Under the pieces are notes generated by a model. That model did no database searches. It was not told the origin of the DNA and was given only the letters and a program-made list of their open reading frames with translations. The translations under genes and the position numbers were made by a program. This document shows, in pieces, positions 22,126 through 28,736 of a DNA stretch of 32,417 nucleotides; within the stretch, counting starts at the first letter, position 1; every line of letters starts with the position of its first letter. This stretch comes from JAUYIW01 sp043818555 (lineage in GTDB: Bacteria; Patescibacteriota; Patescibacteriia; UBA9934): NCBI GenBank assembly GCA_043818555.1, contig JBDRFP010000035.1, positions 1-32,417 on the forward strand, read 5' to 3'.

Positions 22126-23039
22126 GAGTTGAGCTCAAAAATTTTAAACGTCAAATAAGTCGCAAAGCTAACCCACATCAAGTACGGGATTAGCAGGATT
22201 GATGCTATGCGTGCGCGTTCCCATGTGAGTCCAATTAGAAATAGAACCGATCCGGCAAGAAGCCCGGCTTCAAGAAATGCCGCGTCAATTATGTGCAGGC
22301 GGAAAAATAGGAAGCTCCAAAAGATGTTTAGGAATGCGTTTGCGATAAATGCGATAAATGTGGCTGCAAATATGGTGTTGCGAGGCATGCTACGCCAGGC
22401 GATAATTGCCGCTGCTCCGCTGAGGATAAAAATCGTTGTCCAAACCATGCCGATGATTTCCCCCGAAGGCGTCCACACAGGTAGTGCGATCGTCGAATAC
22501 CAATCCATGCCGCCCTGAGTGAGCCAGCTGCCGGCAAGCGCAGTCGCAAGGACGATTAACGGGATCGAGATCAAGTGCCACCTACTGCGACGCGGCGGTG
22601 TCAGAATCAATTTCACCATTCGCTTGTCTTCTTCGATCATTGCAAGCACCCGCCTTCGAACATCGGAAATGATTTCACGGGTTTCTTCTTCTGTTAGCAA
22701 ATACGGATCTTCAACATCCCAGAAATTTACCCGGCCGTGCTTAAAAACATATTCCGGGCAAGTTTTTGGATTTGCCATTACAACCACGCGGTCAGCCCAA
22801 TCGACCCATGCCTTTTGAATCCCATTTCTGCGTAAATCCGAAATACAAAAACCGGCCTCCTTCATGCAGGTTACACAATGCTTTGCGGCCGGCAAGTCTC
22901 CAATTCTCTCTCCTATCTTTTCCCCCACGCGCGTACCAACCGAAGCTGGGTCGTATCCGTTTCCGTATGCCCGGAGCATAGCTTCAGCCATTTGGCTTCG
23001 ACCAACATTCCCCTCGCATACAAATAATACTCGCATCAT
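22122..23039 (-). CDS. Fusion: low-molecular-weight Tyr phosphatase domain + TspO/MBR
   Basis: A 305-residue two-domain protein. Residues 1-135 form a low-molecular-weight protein tyrosine phosphatase/arsenate reductase fold: the P-loop CEGNVGRS (Cys8 to Ser15, CX5RS) and the general-acid motif DPY (111-113) are both intact. After a basic linker (about 140-154), residues 155-305 form a five-helix TspO/MBR (tryptophan-rich sensory protein) domain with LPVWTPSGEIIGMVW (186-200), NAFLNIFWSFLFF (234-246) and PYLMWVSFATYL (285-296). TspO proteins bind tetrapyrroles and relate to stress sensing. The single frame runs through without a break. The start uses the second or first of two ATGs, with an extended -10 (TGATATAAT) 14 nt upstream. 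Confidence 0.88.
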   Translation of the reverse strand: MMRVLFVCEGNVGRSQMAEAMLRAYGNGYDPASVGTRVGEKIGERIGDLPAAKHCVTCMKEAGFCISDLRRNGIQKAWVDWADRVVVMANPKTCPEYVFKHGRVNFWDVEDPYLLTEEETREIISDVRRRVLAMIEEDKRMVKLILTPPRRSRWHLISIPLIVLATALAGSWLTQGGMDWYSTIALPVWTPSGEIIGMVWTTIFILSGAAAIIAWRSMPRNTIFAATFIAFIANAFLNIFWSFLFFRLHIIDAAFLEAGLLAGSVLFLIGLTWERARIASILLIPYLMWVSFATYLTFKIFELNS

Positions 23040-23053
23040 AATTCTCTGTAGGG

Positions 23054-23062
23054 ATTATATCA
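23054..23062 (-). promoter_or_regulatory. Extended -10 promoter of the phosphatase::TspO gene
   Basis: TGATATAAT on the minus strand, directly next to the T-run of the preceding terminator. The leader would be about 8 nt. Confidence 0.65.
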
Positions 23063-23092
23063 CAAAAACGCCTTTGTAGTACAAAAGGCGTT
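23063..23092 (-). terminator. Intrinsic terminator
   Basis: ACGCCTTT pairs with AAAGGCGT around TGTACTAC, followed on the minus strand by TTTTTG. It ends the lipoprotein/179-residue gene unit. Confidence 0.8.
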
Positions 23093-23115
23093 CAAATGTT
23101 ATCTACATGCGCTTG

Positions 23116-23655
23116 CTAGTAGAAAAAGTATCCGCTTTCTTCTAAAAGTTGCGCCAACGCTTCGTAATGACTTGGTCGAGCTGTCCATTCGCTCGGCGAG
23201 CTATTCCTAAGTTCTTCAGCAAGTTCCTCTTCTGAGTAGTCTTTCAGTAAATTCTTTCTAAGCTGAATAGCGCTTGCCCTTTTCCCGCCTCCACTTCTGC
23301 CCTGAAGACTCATTATATGCCGCTTCATTTCATTGAACTGATCAAAATCATCTGTCTTTTCCGGAGACATTCTTTCTTTAGCTAATTCTCCAAGAACTCC
23401 TCCTCTGCCGCCGAATGCTGTAAACATCTTCGACATTGCGCTTCTTGTATCTTCCCGGGCCTTCCCCTCCTGACGAGCTCCCAAAGAAATAACCTCTGCG
23501 CCACCCTCATCCTCCTCTACTGCTTGTAAATTCTCAAGCGTCTCCATTGTGTTATCATCATCTAATTCAAAATCATCAATGCCTTGTTCATCGGGAACCG
23601 GCGGCCGTTCAGGTGGCCTACCGCCAACTCCAGGAAATTGCAAAACTTTTACCAT
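23116..23655 (-). CDS. Hypothetical protein with disordered N-terminus
   Basis: A 179-residue protein not recognised. Residues about 8-70 are Pro/Gly/Asp/Glu-rich and probably disordered. Charged helices follow (AMSKMFTAFGGRGGVLGELAKERM, about 78-101, then DDFDQFNEMKRHIM). A compact C-terminal part ends LAQLLEESGYFFY. No signal peptide. It starts 18 bp after the Gmad2 lipoprotein stop and shares its unit, ending at the terminator 23063-23092. Confidence 0.7.
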   Translation of the reverse strand: MVKVLQFPGVGGRPPERPPVPDEQGIDDFELDDDNTMETLENLQAVEEDEGGAEVISLGARQEGKAREDTRSAMSKMFTAFGGRGGVLGELAKERMSPEKTDDFDQFNEMKRHIMSLQGRSGGGKRASAIQLRKNLLKDYSEEELAEELRNSSPSEWTARPSHYEALAQLLEESGYFFY

Positions 23656-23673
23656 ACAATTATTGTTTACGAA

Positions 23674-24192
23674 TTAGTCCCAGAACTTCACCGGAATTTC
23701 CAAGGCATCGTCGTATTCCGGTAAGCCTGATGGATTGTCTTTTTGTAAAATCAACGATCCTCTGTTATACAAGTCCGGTGTTTCAAATTCGAGTGTGGCT
23801 GTAAACGGAACAAAATCCTCAGTCATCCACTCGCCCTCTGCTGTAGCGTAACCCTCGGCGATGATGAGTCCGTCCCAGTCTACTAACACAACCGGGAAAG
23901 TGGCTTCAAAGTACCAATTGCCAACTGCCTGGCCGGTGATGCTTAGCGGACTCTCAACAAGCTGGTTCGGTCGTGGCGAGTCGACCATGATTAAATCGAA
24001 CTTCTCAAGTTCGTTCCCAATCTCTTCCGTAAATGTCTCATCTCCATGCCTGCACTGCTGCGGATAACTTTCCATAACCGGATTCCCGGCTGCCACGCAG
24101 TCGTCAAAGTTTTCCACAACCACATCCGAACTTGCCGTACACCCAGCACCGATTAAAATAATTGCGACTAATAATAGCGATAAATTTTTCAT
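23674..24192 (-). CDS. Gmad2-domain lipoprotein
   Basis: A 172-residue lipoprotein. The signal peptide ends in lipobox LIGAGC (Cys18). After a short Cys-containing region (CVAAGNPVMESYPQQC), residues about 70-172 match the Gmad2 immunoglobulin-like domain: SPRPNQLVESPLSITGQAVG, NWYFEATFPVVLVDWDG, WMTEDFVPFTATLEF and KDNPSGLPEYDDALEIPV. It would sit outside the membrane in envelope or sporulation-like complexes. No reaction is known. An ArsR-type operator candidate (24207-24222) lies 14 bp before the ATG, so the adjacent ArsR protein probably controls it. Confidence 0.88.
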   Translation of the reverse strand: MKNLSLLLVAIILIGAGCTASSDVVVENFDDCVAAGNPVMESYPQQCRHGDETFTEEIGNELEKFDLIMVDSPRPNQLVESPLSITGQAVGNWYFEATFPVVLVDWDGLIIAEGYATAEGEWMTEDFVPFTATLEFETPDLYNRGSLILQKDNPSGLPEYDDALEIPVKFWD

Positions 24193-24206
24193 ATTTTCTC
24201 ATTCTC

Positions 24207-24222
24207 ACATTCGTGCGAATGT
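24207..24222. promoter_or_regulatory. ArsR operator candidate, copy 1
   Basis: ACATTCGTGCGAATGT, with arms ACATTCG/CGAATGT around TG. It overlaps the last base of the arsR stop and lies just upstream of the lipoprotein gene. The 14-bp core is identical to copy 2 upstream of arsR. Confidence 0.7.
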
Positions 24223-24485
24223 TACATTAATAGCTTTAAGATTGCCTCAGTTGCCAGGTCTGGTTGCGCCTTAATATGATAAATAACATTCTTTCCATAT
24301 CTTTCCCGATGAACAATTCCGACAGCCTTGAGTATCGCAAGGTGCCTAGACGTTGACTTCATCGACAAATGTATTGCGCCCGCAAGCTCGCTCACAGATG
24401 CCTGTTTACGCTGCTTTAGATGCCAAAGGATCGACAGTCGCTGTCGATTTGCCAAAGCTTTAAGTATTTTTTCTAGTTCCTTCAT
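24222..24485 (-). CDS. ArsR-family winged-helix repressor
   Basis: An 87-residue single-domain regulator. It has ALANRQRLSILWHL (about 10-23), then the helix-turn-helix VSELAGAIHLSMKSTSRHLAI (about 31-51) and the wing HRERYGKNVIYHI. The protein has no cysteine at all, so the classical thiolate metal sites of ArsR/CadC sensors are absent and its signal is probably not a soft metal. The ATG lies 13 bp from an inverted repeat that overlaps its -10, which points to autorepression. The Gmad2 lipoprotein gene follows 29 bp downstream behind a second copy of the site. Confidence 0.9.
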   Translation of the reverse strand: MKELEKILKALANRQRLSILWHLKQRKQASVSELAGAIHLSMKSTSRHLAILKAVGIVHRERYGKNVIYHIKAQPDLATEAILKLLM

Positions 24486-24497
24486 GTGAACGTTGTA

Positions 24498-24539
24498 ACA
24501 TTCGTGCGAATGATACCATGAAGATTAGGGGTTATTCAA
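24498..24539 (-). promoter_or_regulatory. arsR promoter with overlapping operator, copy 2
   Basis: On the minus strand TTGAAT (24534-24539), an 18-bp spacer and TATCAT (24510-24515). The inverted repeat at 24498-24513 (core CATTCGTGCGAATG) overlaps the -10. The promoter lies within the 3' end of the PD-(D/E)XK gene. Confidence 0.65.
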
Positions 24540-25278
24540 CTTCTTTTACAGCTTCGCGATACCGGCAGTAGTCGCAGTCAGCGGAGGCCTTAGGGATTTT
24601 TTTAGAGTCAAGAGTCTTTTTGATCTCACCAAGCGTGCCCTCTACCCAATCGTCCTTGCCCGTGTAGGCAATTAAATTCACATCAAACTCCAACTTGCCA
24701 TCAAACGCAGCTTCGTCCGGCCGGCCTGTGCAGTACACAAAGTATCCAGTGTCGCTCACCTTAAGGCCATTTTGCCTAAGCAACCACTGATAAACCTCCA
24801 TCTGGCGCTTGTAGCCTATTTGCCATTCCTGATCAAGCGCAGTCACAGGCTCACTCTTTGCCGTTGCCTTATAATCTACAACAATGTACTCGCCTTTTTT
24901 ATTCTGCCACAAATCATCAATCGCGCCGCTTACCACCATCCCTGTTGGTTCATGCAAATGCTGGACGCCAACGAAATTCTCTCGCCACTCGTCGATCTTT
25001 TCATGGCGCGCCGGCACAGCGTCAACTTTGTACTTTTTCTGAAGCGGATGTTGCTTTCCGCTCGCGCGATGAACGTCGAATTCTTGCTTGAGCAAAGTAT
25101 CTACAGCGGTGTTTAGGTTAAAAGGATACCCAGGCGGCCGCTTTGTGCCAAGCTTGTTGTCAATATAAAAACACCGCGGGCATTCATTAAACAAACCGAT
25201 CTTCGACCGGCTGAGCTTCCAATTCTTCCCACCGTAGTTCCATGACTCACCTCTGTGTGGATTGTAAAAATTTGACAT
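24532..25278 (-). CDS. PD-(D/E)XK nuclease, Cas4/RecB-like with four cysteines
   Basis: A 248-residue nuclease of the PD-(D/E)XK superfamily. The active-site pattern is SGAIDDLW (Asp121/122) followed by YIVVDYKAT (Asp135, Lys137) and the supporting helix RQMEVYQWLL. Two CxxC pairs, Cys33/Cys36 at the N-terminus and Cys235/Cys238 at the C-terminus, resemble the split cysteine arrangement of Cas4 and AddB, which hold an Fe-S cluster, though here the C-terminal set has two rather than three cysteines. No cas genes or array are nearby, so a DNA repair or processing role is more likely. Single gene. Confidence 0.85.
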   Translation of the reverse strand: MSNFYNPHRGESWNYGGKNWKLSRSKIGLFNECPRCFYIDNKLGTKRPPGYPFNLNTAVDTLLKQEFDVHRASGKQHPLQKKYKVDAVPARHEKIDEWRENFVGVQHLHEPTGMVVSGAIDDLWQNKKGEYIVVDYKATAKSEPVTALDQEWQIGYKRQMEVYQWLLRQNGLKVSDTGYFVYCTGRPDEAAFDGKLEFDVNLIAYTGKDDWVEGTLGEIKKTLDSKKIPKASADCDYCRYREAVKEVE

Positions 25279-25341
25279 AGTTTTGTGTTAACTTAGCAAA
25301 ATTAACTTAATTTTCAAAAATCCACCCATGCTTTATCCACA

Positions 25342-25370
25342 TTGACAATATTGCGTCTATCTGGTATAAA
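25342..25370 (+). promoter_or_regulatory. Strong plus-strand promoter
   Basis: TTGACA (25342-25347), a 17-bp spacer and TATAAA (25365-25370), with extended TGG. It drives only about 70 nt before a strong terminator. Confidence 0.8.
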
Positions 25371-25376
25371 TTGTAT

Positions 25377-25445
25377 ACAAATGGCATCTCAACAGAGAAG
25401 CTCCGAGATCCCGCATCACTTGTTGGTGCGGGAATCGTTTTTTAT
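25377..25445 (+). ncRNA. Candidate small RNA ending in a strong terminator
   Basis: The transcript predicted from the promoter at 25342-25370 would run about 70 nt to a 10-bp hairpin (TCCCGCATCA/TGGTGCGGGA, loop CTTGT) followed by CGTTTTTT. Its 3' half is antisense to the 3' end of the broken PemK gene. A 24-codon reading frame (ATG 25381, MASQQRSSEIPHH) is open but has no ribosome site and reads through the hairpin, so a non-coding role is more likely. A leader peptide or a promoter-terminator cassette are the alternatives. Confidence 0.55.
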
Positions 25446-25832
25446 ATATCTCGCTATTCTCTCTGTAATTTGCTCAAATTCTGGTCGCTGTAATTTACCA
25501 ATCTTACGGATTAGTCGCTTTGAACTTATTGGCCTTAACTGGGAAATAATCGCTGAATAAACATCATCGTTATAGTTGAATTTATGATAGTGCTTATTGT
25601 CCAGCTTGATCTTAGTCGATGTTGGAACTCCCCAAAATAAAAATCGATTAAATTTTCGCACAACAATAACCGGGCGTTCGGATTGTTCGTTCTTTCCATC
25701 CTGCTCGTAGCCGATATTTTTTCCAAGATGTGCCCACCAAACTTCCCTCTCTCGGTAAAATAACTTTTTACCAACCTCATCATCCTTTGCGTGAAGTCAA
25801 ATTTTTAGTTTCGTCCAATCAATAAACTTCAT
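25416..25832 (-). pseudogene. PemK/MazF-family toxin interrupted by an in-frame TGA
   Basis: Reading the minus strand from ATG 25832 gives MKFIDWTKLKI, then TGA at 25797-25799. The same frame continues with LHAKDDEVGKKLFYREREVW, GYEQDGKNEQSERPVIVVRK, FLFWGVPTSTKIK and SQLRPISSKRLIRKIGKL to the stop at 25416. Both halves fit one PemK/MazF-like RNase toxin of the type common in this lineage. No start codon follows the TGA until GTG at 25661, which would omit the N-terminal third. TGA is an ordinary stop in this genome, as other genes end with it, so this is most likely a nonsense mutation. The frame is also open back to ATG 25880. No antitoxin is visible. Confidence 0.75.
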
Positions 25833-25910
25833 CACAATTTCTCTAGGAAGATCCATACCGAATATTAAACTTTCTCCCATATTAGCTCATTTCCCCCAAA
25901 ATGACCATAA

Positions 25911-25941
25911 TAAAAAATCCTGCCGACTATTGCTGGCAGGA
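25911..25941 (-). terminator. Terminator of the 125-residue gene
   Basis: On the minus strand TCCTGCC pairs with GGCAGGA, followed by TTTTTTATT. It lies 17 bp after the stop at 25958. Confidence 0.8.
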
Positions 25942-25957
25942 GTGTACGACTGGCGAC

Positions 25958-26335
25958 CTAGCGCGAGCAAGCTGCTACGGTAAATTTCCTCTCTTTGACG
26001 TCGTACGAATCAATCCACAGTACCACATTGTAGCTACCGTCCTCGGTCTTCTCAATGCTGGTCACCGTACAGCCGAACAGGTCGTTGGTTTCGCCGACCT
26101 TCATTTGAGCCGTGTACAGCTGGTCGCCAGGATCCAAGAAGACATCGTCAACCGTGATCACCACGGTTCCATTTTCTTCCACGCACTGCGGGTCGTGGGC
26201 AAAAAACCGGCTTTGCGGGTCGCGGATGCACTGTACCACCGGGACGGACAAGCAGATGATCGACGCAATAAATGCGAATGAGCCACCGATGAACATAAAG
26301 CTCGGAGATTCACCCTCGCTCTTATCTTTGGTCAT
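25958..26335 (-). CDS. Single-pass membrane protein of unknown function
   Basis: A 125-residue protein with a hydrophilic N-terminus, one membrane helix (about 14-34, MFIGGSFAFIASIICLSVPVV) and an outer domain of about 90 residues that looks beta-rich, with four cysteines (CIRD, QCVEE, FGC, AACSR). No family is recognised. GAGGTG lies 5 nt before the ATG and an intrinsic terminator follows, so it is a complete one-gene unit. Confidence 0.75.
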   Translation of the reverse strand: MTKDKSEGESPSFMFIGGSFAFIASIICLSVPVVQCIRDPQSRFFAHDPQCVEENGTVVITVDDVFLDPGDQLYTAQMKVGETNDLFGCTVTSIEKTEDGSYNVVLWIDSYDVKERKFTVAACSR

Positions 26336-26454
26336 TTTTCACCTCGCAAATGAATGTTTCCGCCACCTTATCATAAAATGCCCCATTTTGCAACCCCCCG
26401 GCCCCGCAGAGGCGATTTAAAATTCAACCCCCTTACACCTGACTATGAGCCTTT

Positions 26455-26637
26455 TTATTTTAGCAATCTAAAGTTTGATGTAGCTATTAACCCTATACCA
26501 ACTATTCCTATAATCGTGGCAATACCTGAATTCCTTTCTCCAAAGATGTGCCCATGAAACATTATTCCTGCCCCAATTAGCGCAATACAGATTCCCGCTA
26601 TGAAAAGAACTAAACTTATTTTTCTTCGTTTTCCCAT
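26455..26637 (-). CDS. Small two-helix membrane protein
   Basis: A 60-residue protein MGKRRKISLVLFIAGICIAL... with two hydrophobic helices (about 8-28 and 39-54) joined by a short loop with GHIFGERNS. The reading frame is open upstream to 26829, but that part crosses a GC-rich hairpin element and gives an unlikely peptide, so the ATG at 26637 is used. No ribosome site. The function is unknown. Confidence 0.6.
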   Translation of the reverse strand: MGKRRKISLVLFIAGICIALIGAGIMFHGHIFGERNSGIATIIGIVGIGLIATSNFRLLK

Positions 26638-26674
26638 ATGATAAAATTTAAAAAATGAAAAGCCAATTTCGGAT

Positions 26675-26832
26675 AACGGCCGGCGGCTATACGAAGTCCC
26701 GGAAGGACCGCTTGCGTTCCTGACGGGATTTCGGGTAGCCGACTGTTGTGCGATGTCGCGGAGCGACGAGCACGACAGGCGGCGATAGCCGCCGGCCGTT
26801 GTGGCGAAGGAGCGCAGCGATTTCGCCACAAC
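26675..26832. other. GC-rich multi-hairpin element
   Basis: A perfect 16-bp stem (26675-26690/26785-26800) starts with AAC and ends with GTT. It encloses two hairpins: GAAGTCCC/GGGATTTC (26693-26700/26725-26732) and CTGTTGTGC/GCACGACAG (26743-26751/26770-26778) with inner GTCGC/GCGAC. A third perfect 11-bp hairpin (26798-26808/26822-26832) abuts it and is followed by CGTTTTT on the plus strand. It lies between the VOC gene stop and the next gene start. The GC content is far above that of its surroundings. It could be a structured RNA, a recombination site resembling integron attC, or a transposon-derived hairpin. Confidence 0.55.
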
Positions 26833-26941
26833 TCGTTTTTATGCGCAAACACTTCACATATCAGACGCAATCCAGCAACATTCCCCTGCCCACAACCGCC
26901 AAACTTCACAATTCAAGACCCAAGCCCTGCCCCCGGCCCCG

Positions 26942-27325
26942 CTACCTCACATAACATGTCGCCTCAATGTTGTTACCGTCCGGATCCAGAACAAACGCGC
27001 CATAGTACGCTTCACCGTATTCGGGACGAAGCCCCGGAGGGCCGTTATCGCGCCCGCCTGCATCCAAAGCCGCCCTATAGAAAGCATGCACCATTTCTTC
27101 ATCTTTTGCCTTAAAAGCGATGTGAACTTCGGTAATGTTTTTAAGGTTTCCTTCATCGAACATCCAAAGATGGCCAGAGTCGTCTTCCGGATGATCAAAA
27201 CCAAAACCTTCAGCTCCGTCGAAATCTCCAATAAAACGCCTATACCCAAGCGGGGCTAGAGCTTTTTCGTAAAACTCAGCGCTCTTTTTTAGGTTGCTGA
27301 CTTTTAATGTTACATGATCGATCAT
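26942..27325 (-). CDS. VOC-family (glyoxalase/bleomycin-resistance fold) protein
   Basis: A 127-residue protein with the two-module VOC fold: IDHVTLKVSNLKKSAEFYEKAL at the start (His4 as likely metal ligand), EVHIAFKAKDEEMVHAFYRAAL in the middle and LDPDGNNIEATCY near the end (Glu as final ligand). The family includes lyases, dioxygenases and resistance proteins, and the substrate cannot be assigned. The overall sequence resembles VOC proteins of free-living Proteobacteria, which fits recent gain. It stands alone between a GC-rich hairpin element and a small membrane-protein gene. Confidence 0.88.
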   Translation of the reverse strand: MIDHVTLKVSNLKKSAEFYEKALAPLGYRRFIGDFDGAEGFGFDHPEDDSGHLWMFDEGNLKNITEVHIAFKAKDEEMVHAFYRAALDAGGRDNGPPGLRPEYGEAYYGAFVLDPDGNNIEATCYVR

Positions 27326-27370
27326 ACAAAATTATTTTACAATGATTCAAAACTCAAAACCCGGCCAATT

Positions 27371-27697
27371 CTACGAACGCTTTTTGGTCTTTACCAATCG
27401 TACATCTTTTACCCCAAGAACAATCAAGACAATAATTAAAAGCTTTAGAATATAGTGCCCCTGCAGGTCTAGAAAATTTTGCACCATCGGGGTCATGATC
27501 CCGAACACGAGATGCGTTAGGATGCTGATTGGGAGCGTAAGGTACAGCCAACTCCATTTTGGAATATTAATGCCGAATTTTTTAAACATCTTTGACAGGA
27601 GTGGGGATAGTAAAAAGATGGCAATAAAAGAAACCGCGAAATCGAATACAGCATATCCTAAAATTCGAAATTGCCGAAGATACTCAATAGTGCCCAT
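27371..27697 (-). CDS. Three-helix membrane protein
   Basis: A 108-residue integral membrane protein with three hydrophobic segments (about 13-31, 49-69 and 82-96), basic at the C-terminus (VRLVKTKKRS). No family name is assigned, though the pattern YLRQFRILGYAVFDFAVSF and LTLPISILTHLVFG is of a kind often seen as orphan membrane proteins in this lineage. The dispersed repeat copy 1 begins 40 bp upstream of its ATG. Confidence 0.7.
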   Translation of the reverse strand: MGTIEYLRQFRILGYAVFDFAVSFIAIFLLSPLLSKMFKKFGINIPKWSWLYLTLPISILTHLVFGIMTPMVQNFLDLQGHYILKLLIIVLIVLGVKDVRLVKTKKRS

Positions 27698-27737
27698 AGT
27701 CGAGATTTTAAACTAATTTTGTCGATACGCTCGCTCT

Positions 27738-27978
27738 AATCGTAACTCATTTTTTCCAAAATGACCATAAGCGACGAAAACAAAACAGCCCTTCCGGATT
27801 CCCAAAAGAGCCGCGCTTTGCCTGCAAACACCAAAATTCAAGATTCAATCCCTGACCCTGGGTTACAGCCTCTCTACGCCCTGCCCGCAAGCGTCACGAT
27901 TCCCTACCTCTCCCAATCCCAACCAAAAACCCTAGTAAATTCCCCCAAACACCACGATTCACGACCCGGCCCCGGGCT
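27738..27978. repeat. Dispersed C/A-rich repeat, copy 1
   Basis: It begins CGTAACTCATTTTTTCCAAA, continues through AGCCCTTCCGGATTCCCAAA and GCCCGCAAGCGTCACGATTC, and ends CACGACCCGGCCCCGGGCT. It carries an extra 60-bp segment in the middle that copies 2 and 3 lack. A partial sixth piece (CCTTGCCCGCAAGCATCACG) lies at 28031-28050. The plus strand is very poor in G. It fills the gap between the three-helix protein gene and the lipoprotein gene. An open frame across it is caused by composition. Confidence 0.8.
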
Positions 27979-28136
27979 TGCAAAATGGCCATTTTTTCAA
28001 AAAAACCCTCCGATAACCAAAAAAGTCGCCCCTTGCCCGCAAGCATCACGATTCAAAACATCCAAAAATGCTGAATTTCAATCACCAAAATCTACGACAT
28101 CCGAAAAGGCACACAATACGACCTGACCCCACTATA

Positions 28137-28388
28137 CTATCGTGAATACGGATTGTCACCATTCATGACCGCATCTACGCACTCCTTCTTTGTCACGCAA
28201 CCTTCAATCCTTCCGCCCTCTGGAATTGTTTCTTCTATCCGCCCAGTCTCGACGTTGAACTGCATATAACTGCTACAATCATCACGAAAATCTTCACACA
28301 CCCCCATAGCCTCATCCACGCCAACCCTTGAAGCACAGCCCATACCGACTAAAAGAAACGTTGAAAATATAAGTATTGCTTTTTTCAT
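28137..28388 (-). CDS. Small lipoprotein
   Basis: An 83-residue precursor: signal peptide with lipobox LVGMGC (Cys18), then a 65-residue mature part with five further cysteines (VCEDFRDDC, GCVTKKEC), probably disulfide-linked. It has no known domain. The last third (EGCVTKKECVDAVMNG) resembles small secreted Cys-rich domains of unknown role. Repeat copy 2 starts 45 bp upstream of the ATG. Confidence 0.75.
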   Translation of the reverse strand: MKKAILIFSTFLLVGMGCASRVGVDEAMGVCEDFRDDCSSYMQFNVETGRIEETIPEGGRIEGCVTKKECVDAVMNGDNPYSR

Positions 28389-28432
28389 ATTAGAAACATT
28401 ATGAAATATATTTTATATTAATATAACATCAT

Positions 28433-28602
28433 GTTAGCTCATTTCCCCCAAATTGGCTATTTTTAAACAAAACAACCCTTCCAAAATCCGAAAGAGCCGC
28501 GCCCTGCCCGCAAGCGTCACGATTCCCTACCTCTCCCAATCCCAACCAAAAACCCTAGTAAATTCCCCCAAACACCACGATTCACGACCCGGCCCCGGGC
28601 TC
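28433..28602. repeat. Dispersed C/A-rich repeat, copy 2
   Basis: It starts GTTAGCTCATTTCCCCCAAA, and its last 95 bases are identical or nearly so to those of copy 1 (ending CCCGGCCCCGGGCT). It lies between the small lipoprotein and GIY-YIG genes. The remaining 134 bp to 28736 hold no gene I can support. Confidence 0.85.
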
Positions 28603-28736
28603 CTAATCTGTGGCATCATAAATATCGCCACAAAAACTATAATCAAAATTTTCATATTTTCAAATTATTCATTCTTCAAAGCTGCAAAATACCACCTCCC
28701 AAAACTCAGCGCCACTACTTCCCGACCCCGCCACGA

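Noticed and set aside
25342..25560. 72-residue plus-strand ORF
   Set aside because: It begins inside the promoter, crosses a strong terminator and runs antisense to the PemK-like frame.
25797..25799. Recoding of TGA as an amino acid
   Set aside because: Several genes end naturally at TGA with ATGA overlaps (17347, 22122), and long genes contain no in-frame TGA, so TGA is a stop here.
26638..26829. N-terminal extension of the two-helix membrane protein, and the alternative frame at 26616-26909
   Set aside because: The extension translates the GC-rich hairpin element into an Arg/Ser-rich peptide. The ATG at 26637 gives a clean membrane protein.
27761..28126. Plus-strand ORFs in the C/A-rich repeats (also 28453-28740)
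   Set aside because: Their shared peptide (ALPASVTIPYLSQSQPK and on) only reflects the DNA repeat. There is no ribosome site, and copies 3 and 4 do not keep the frame.
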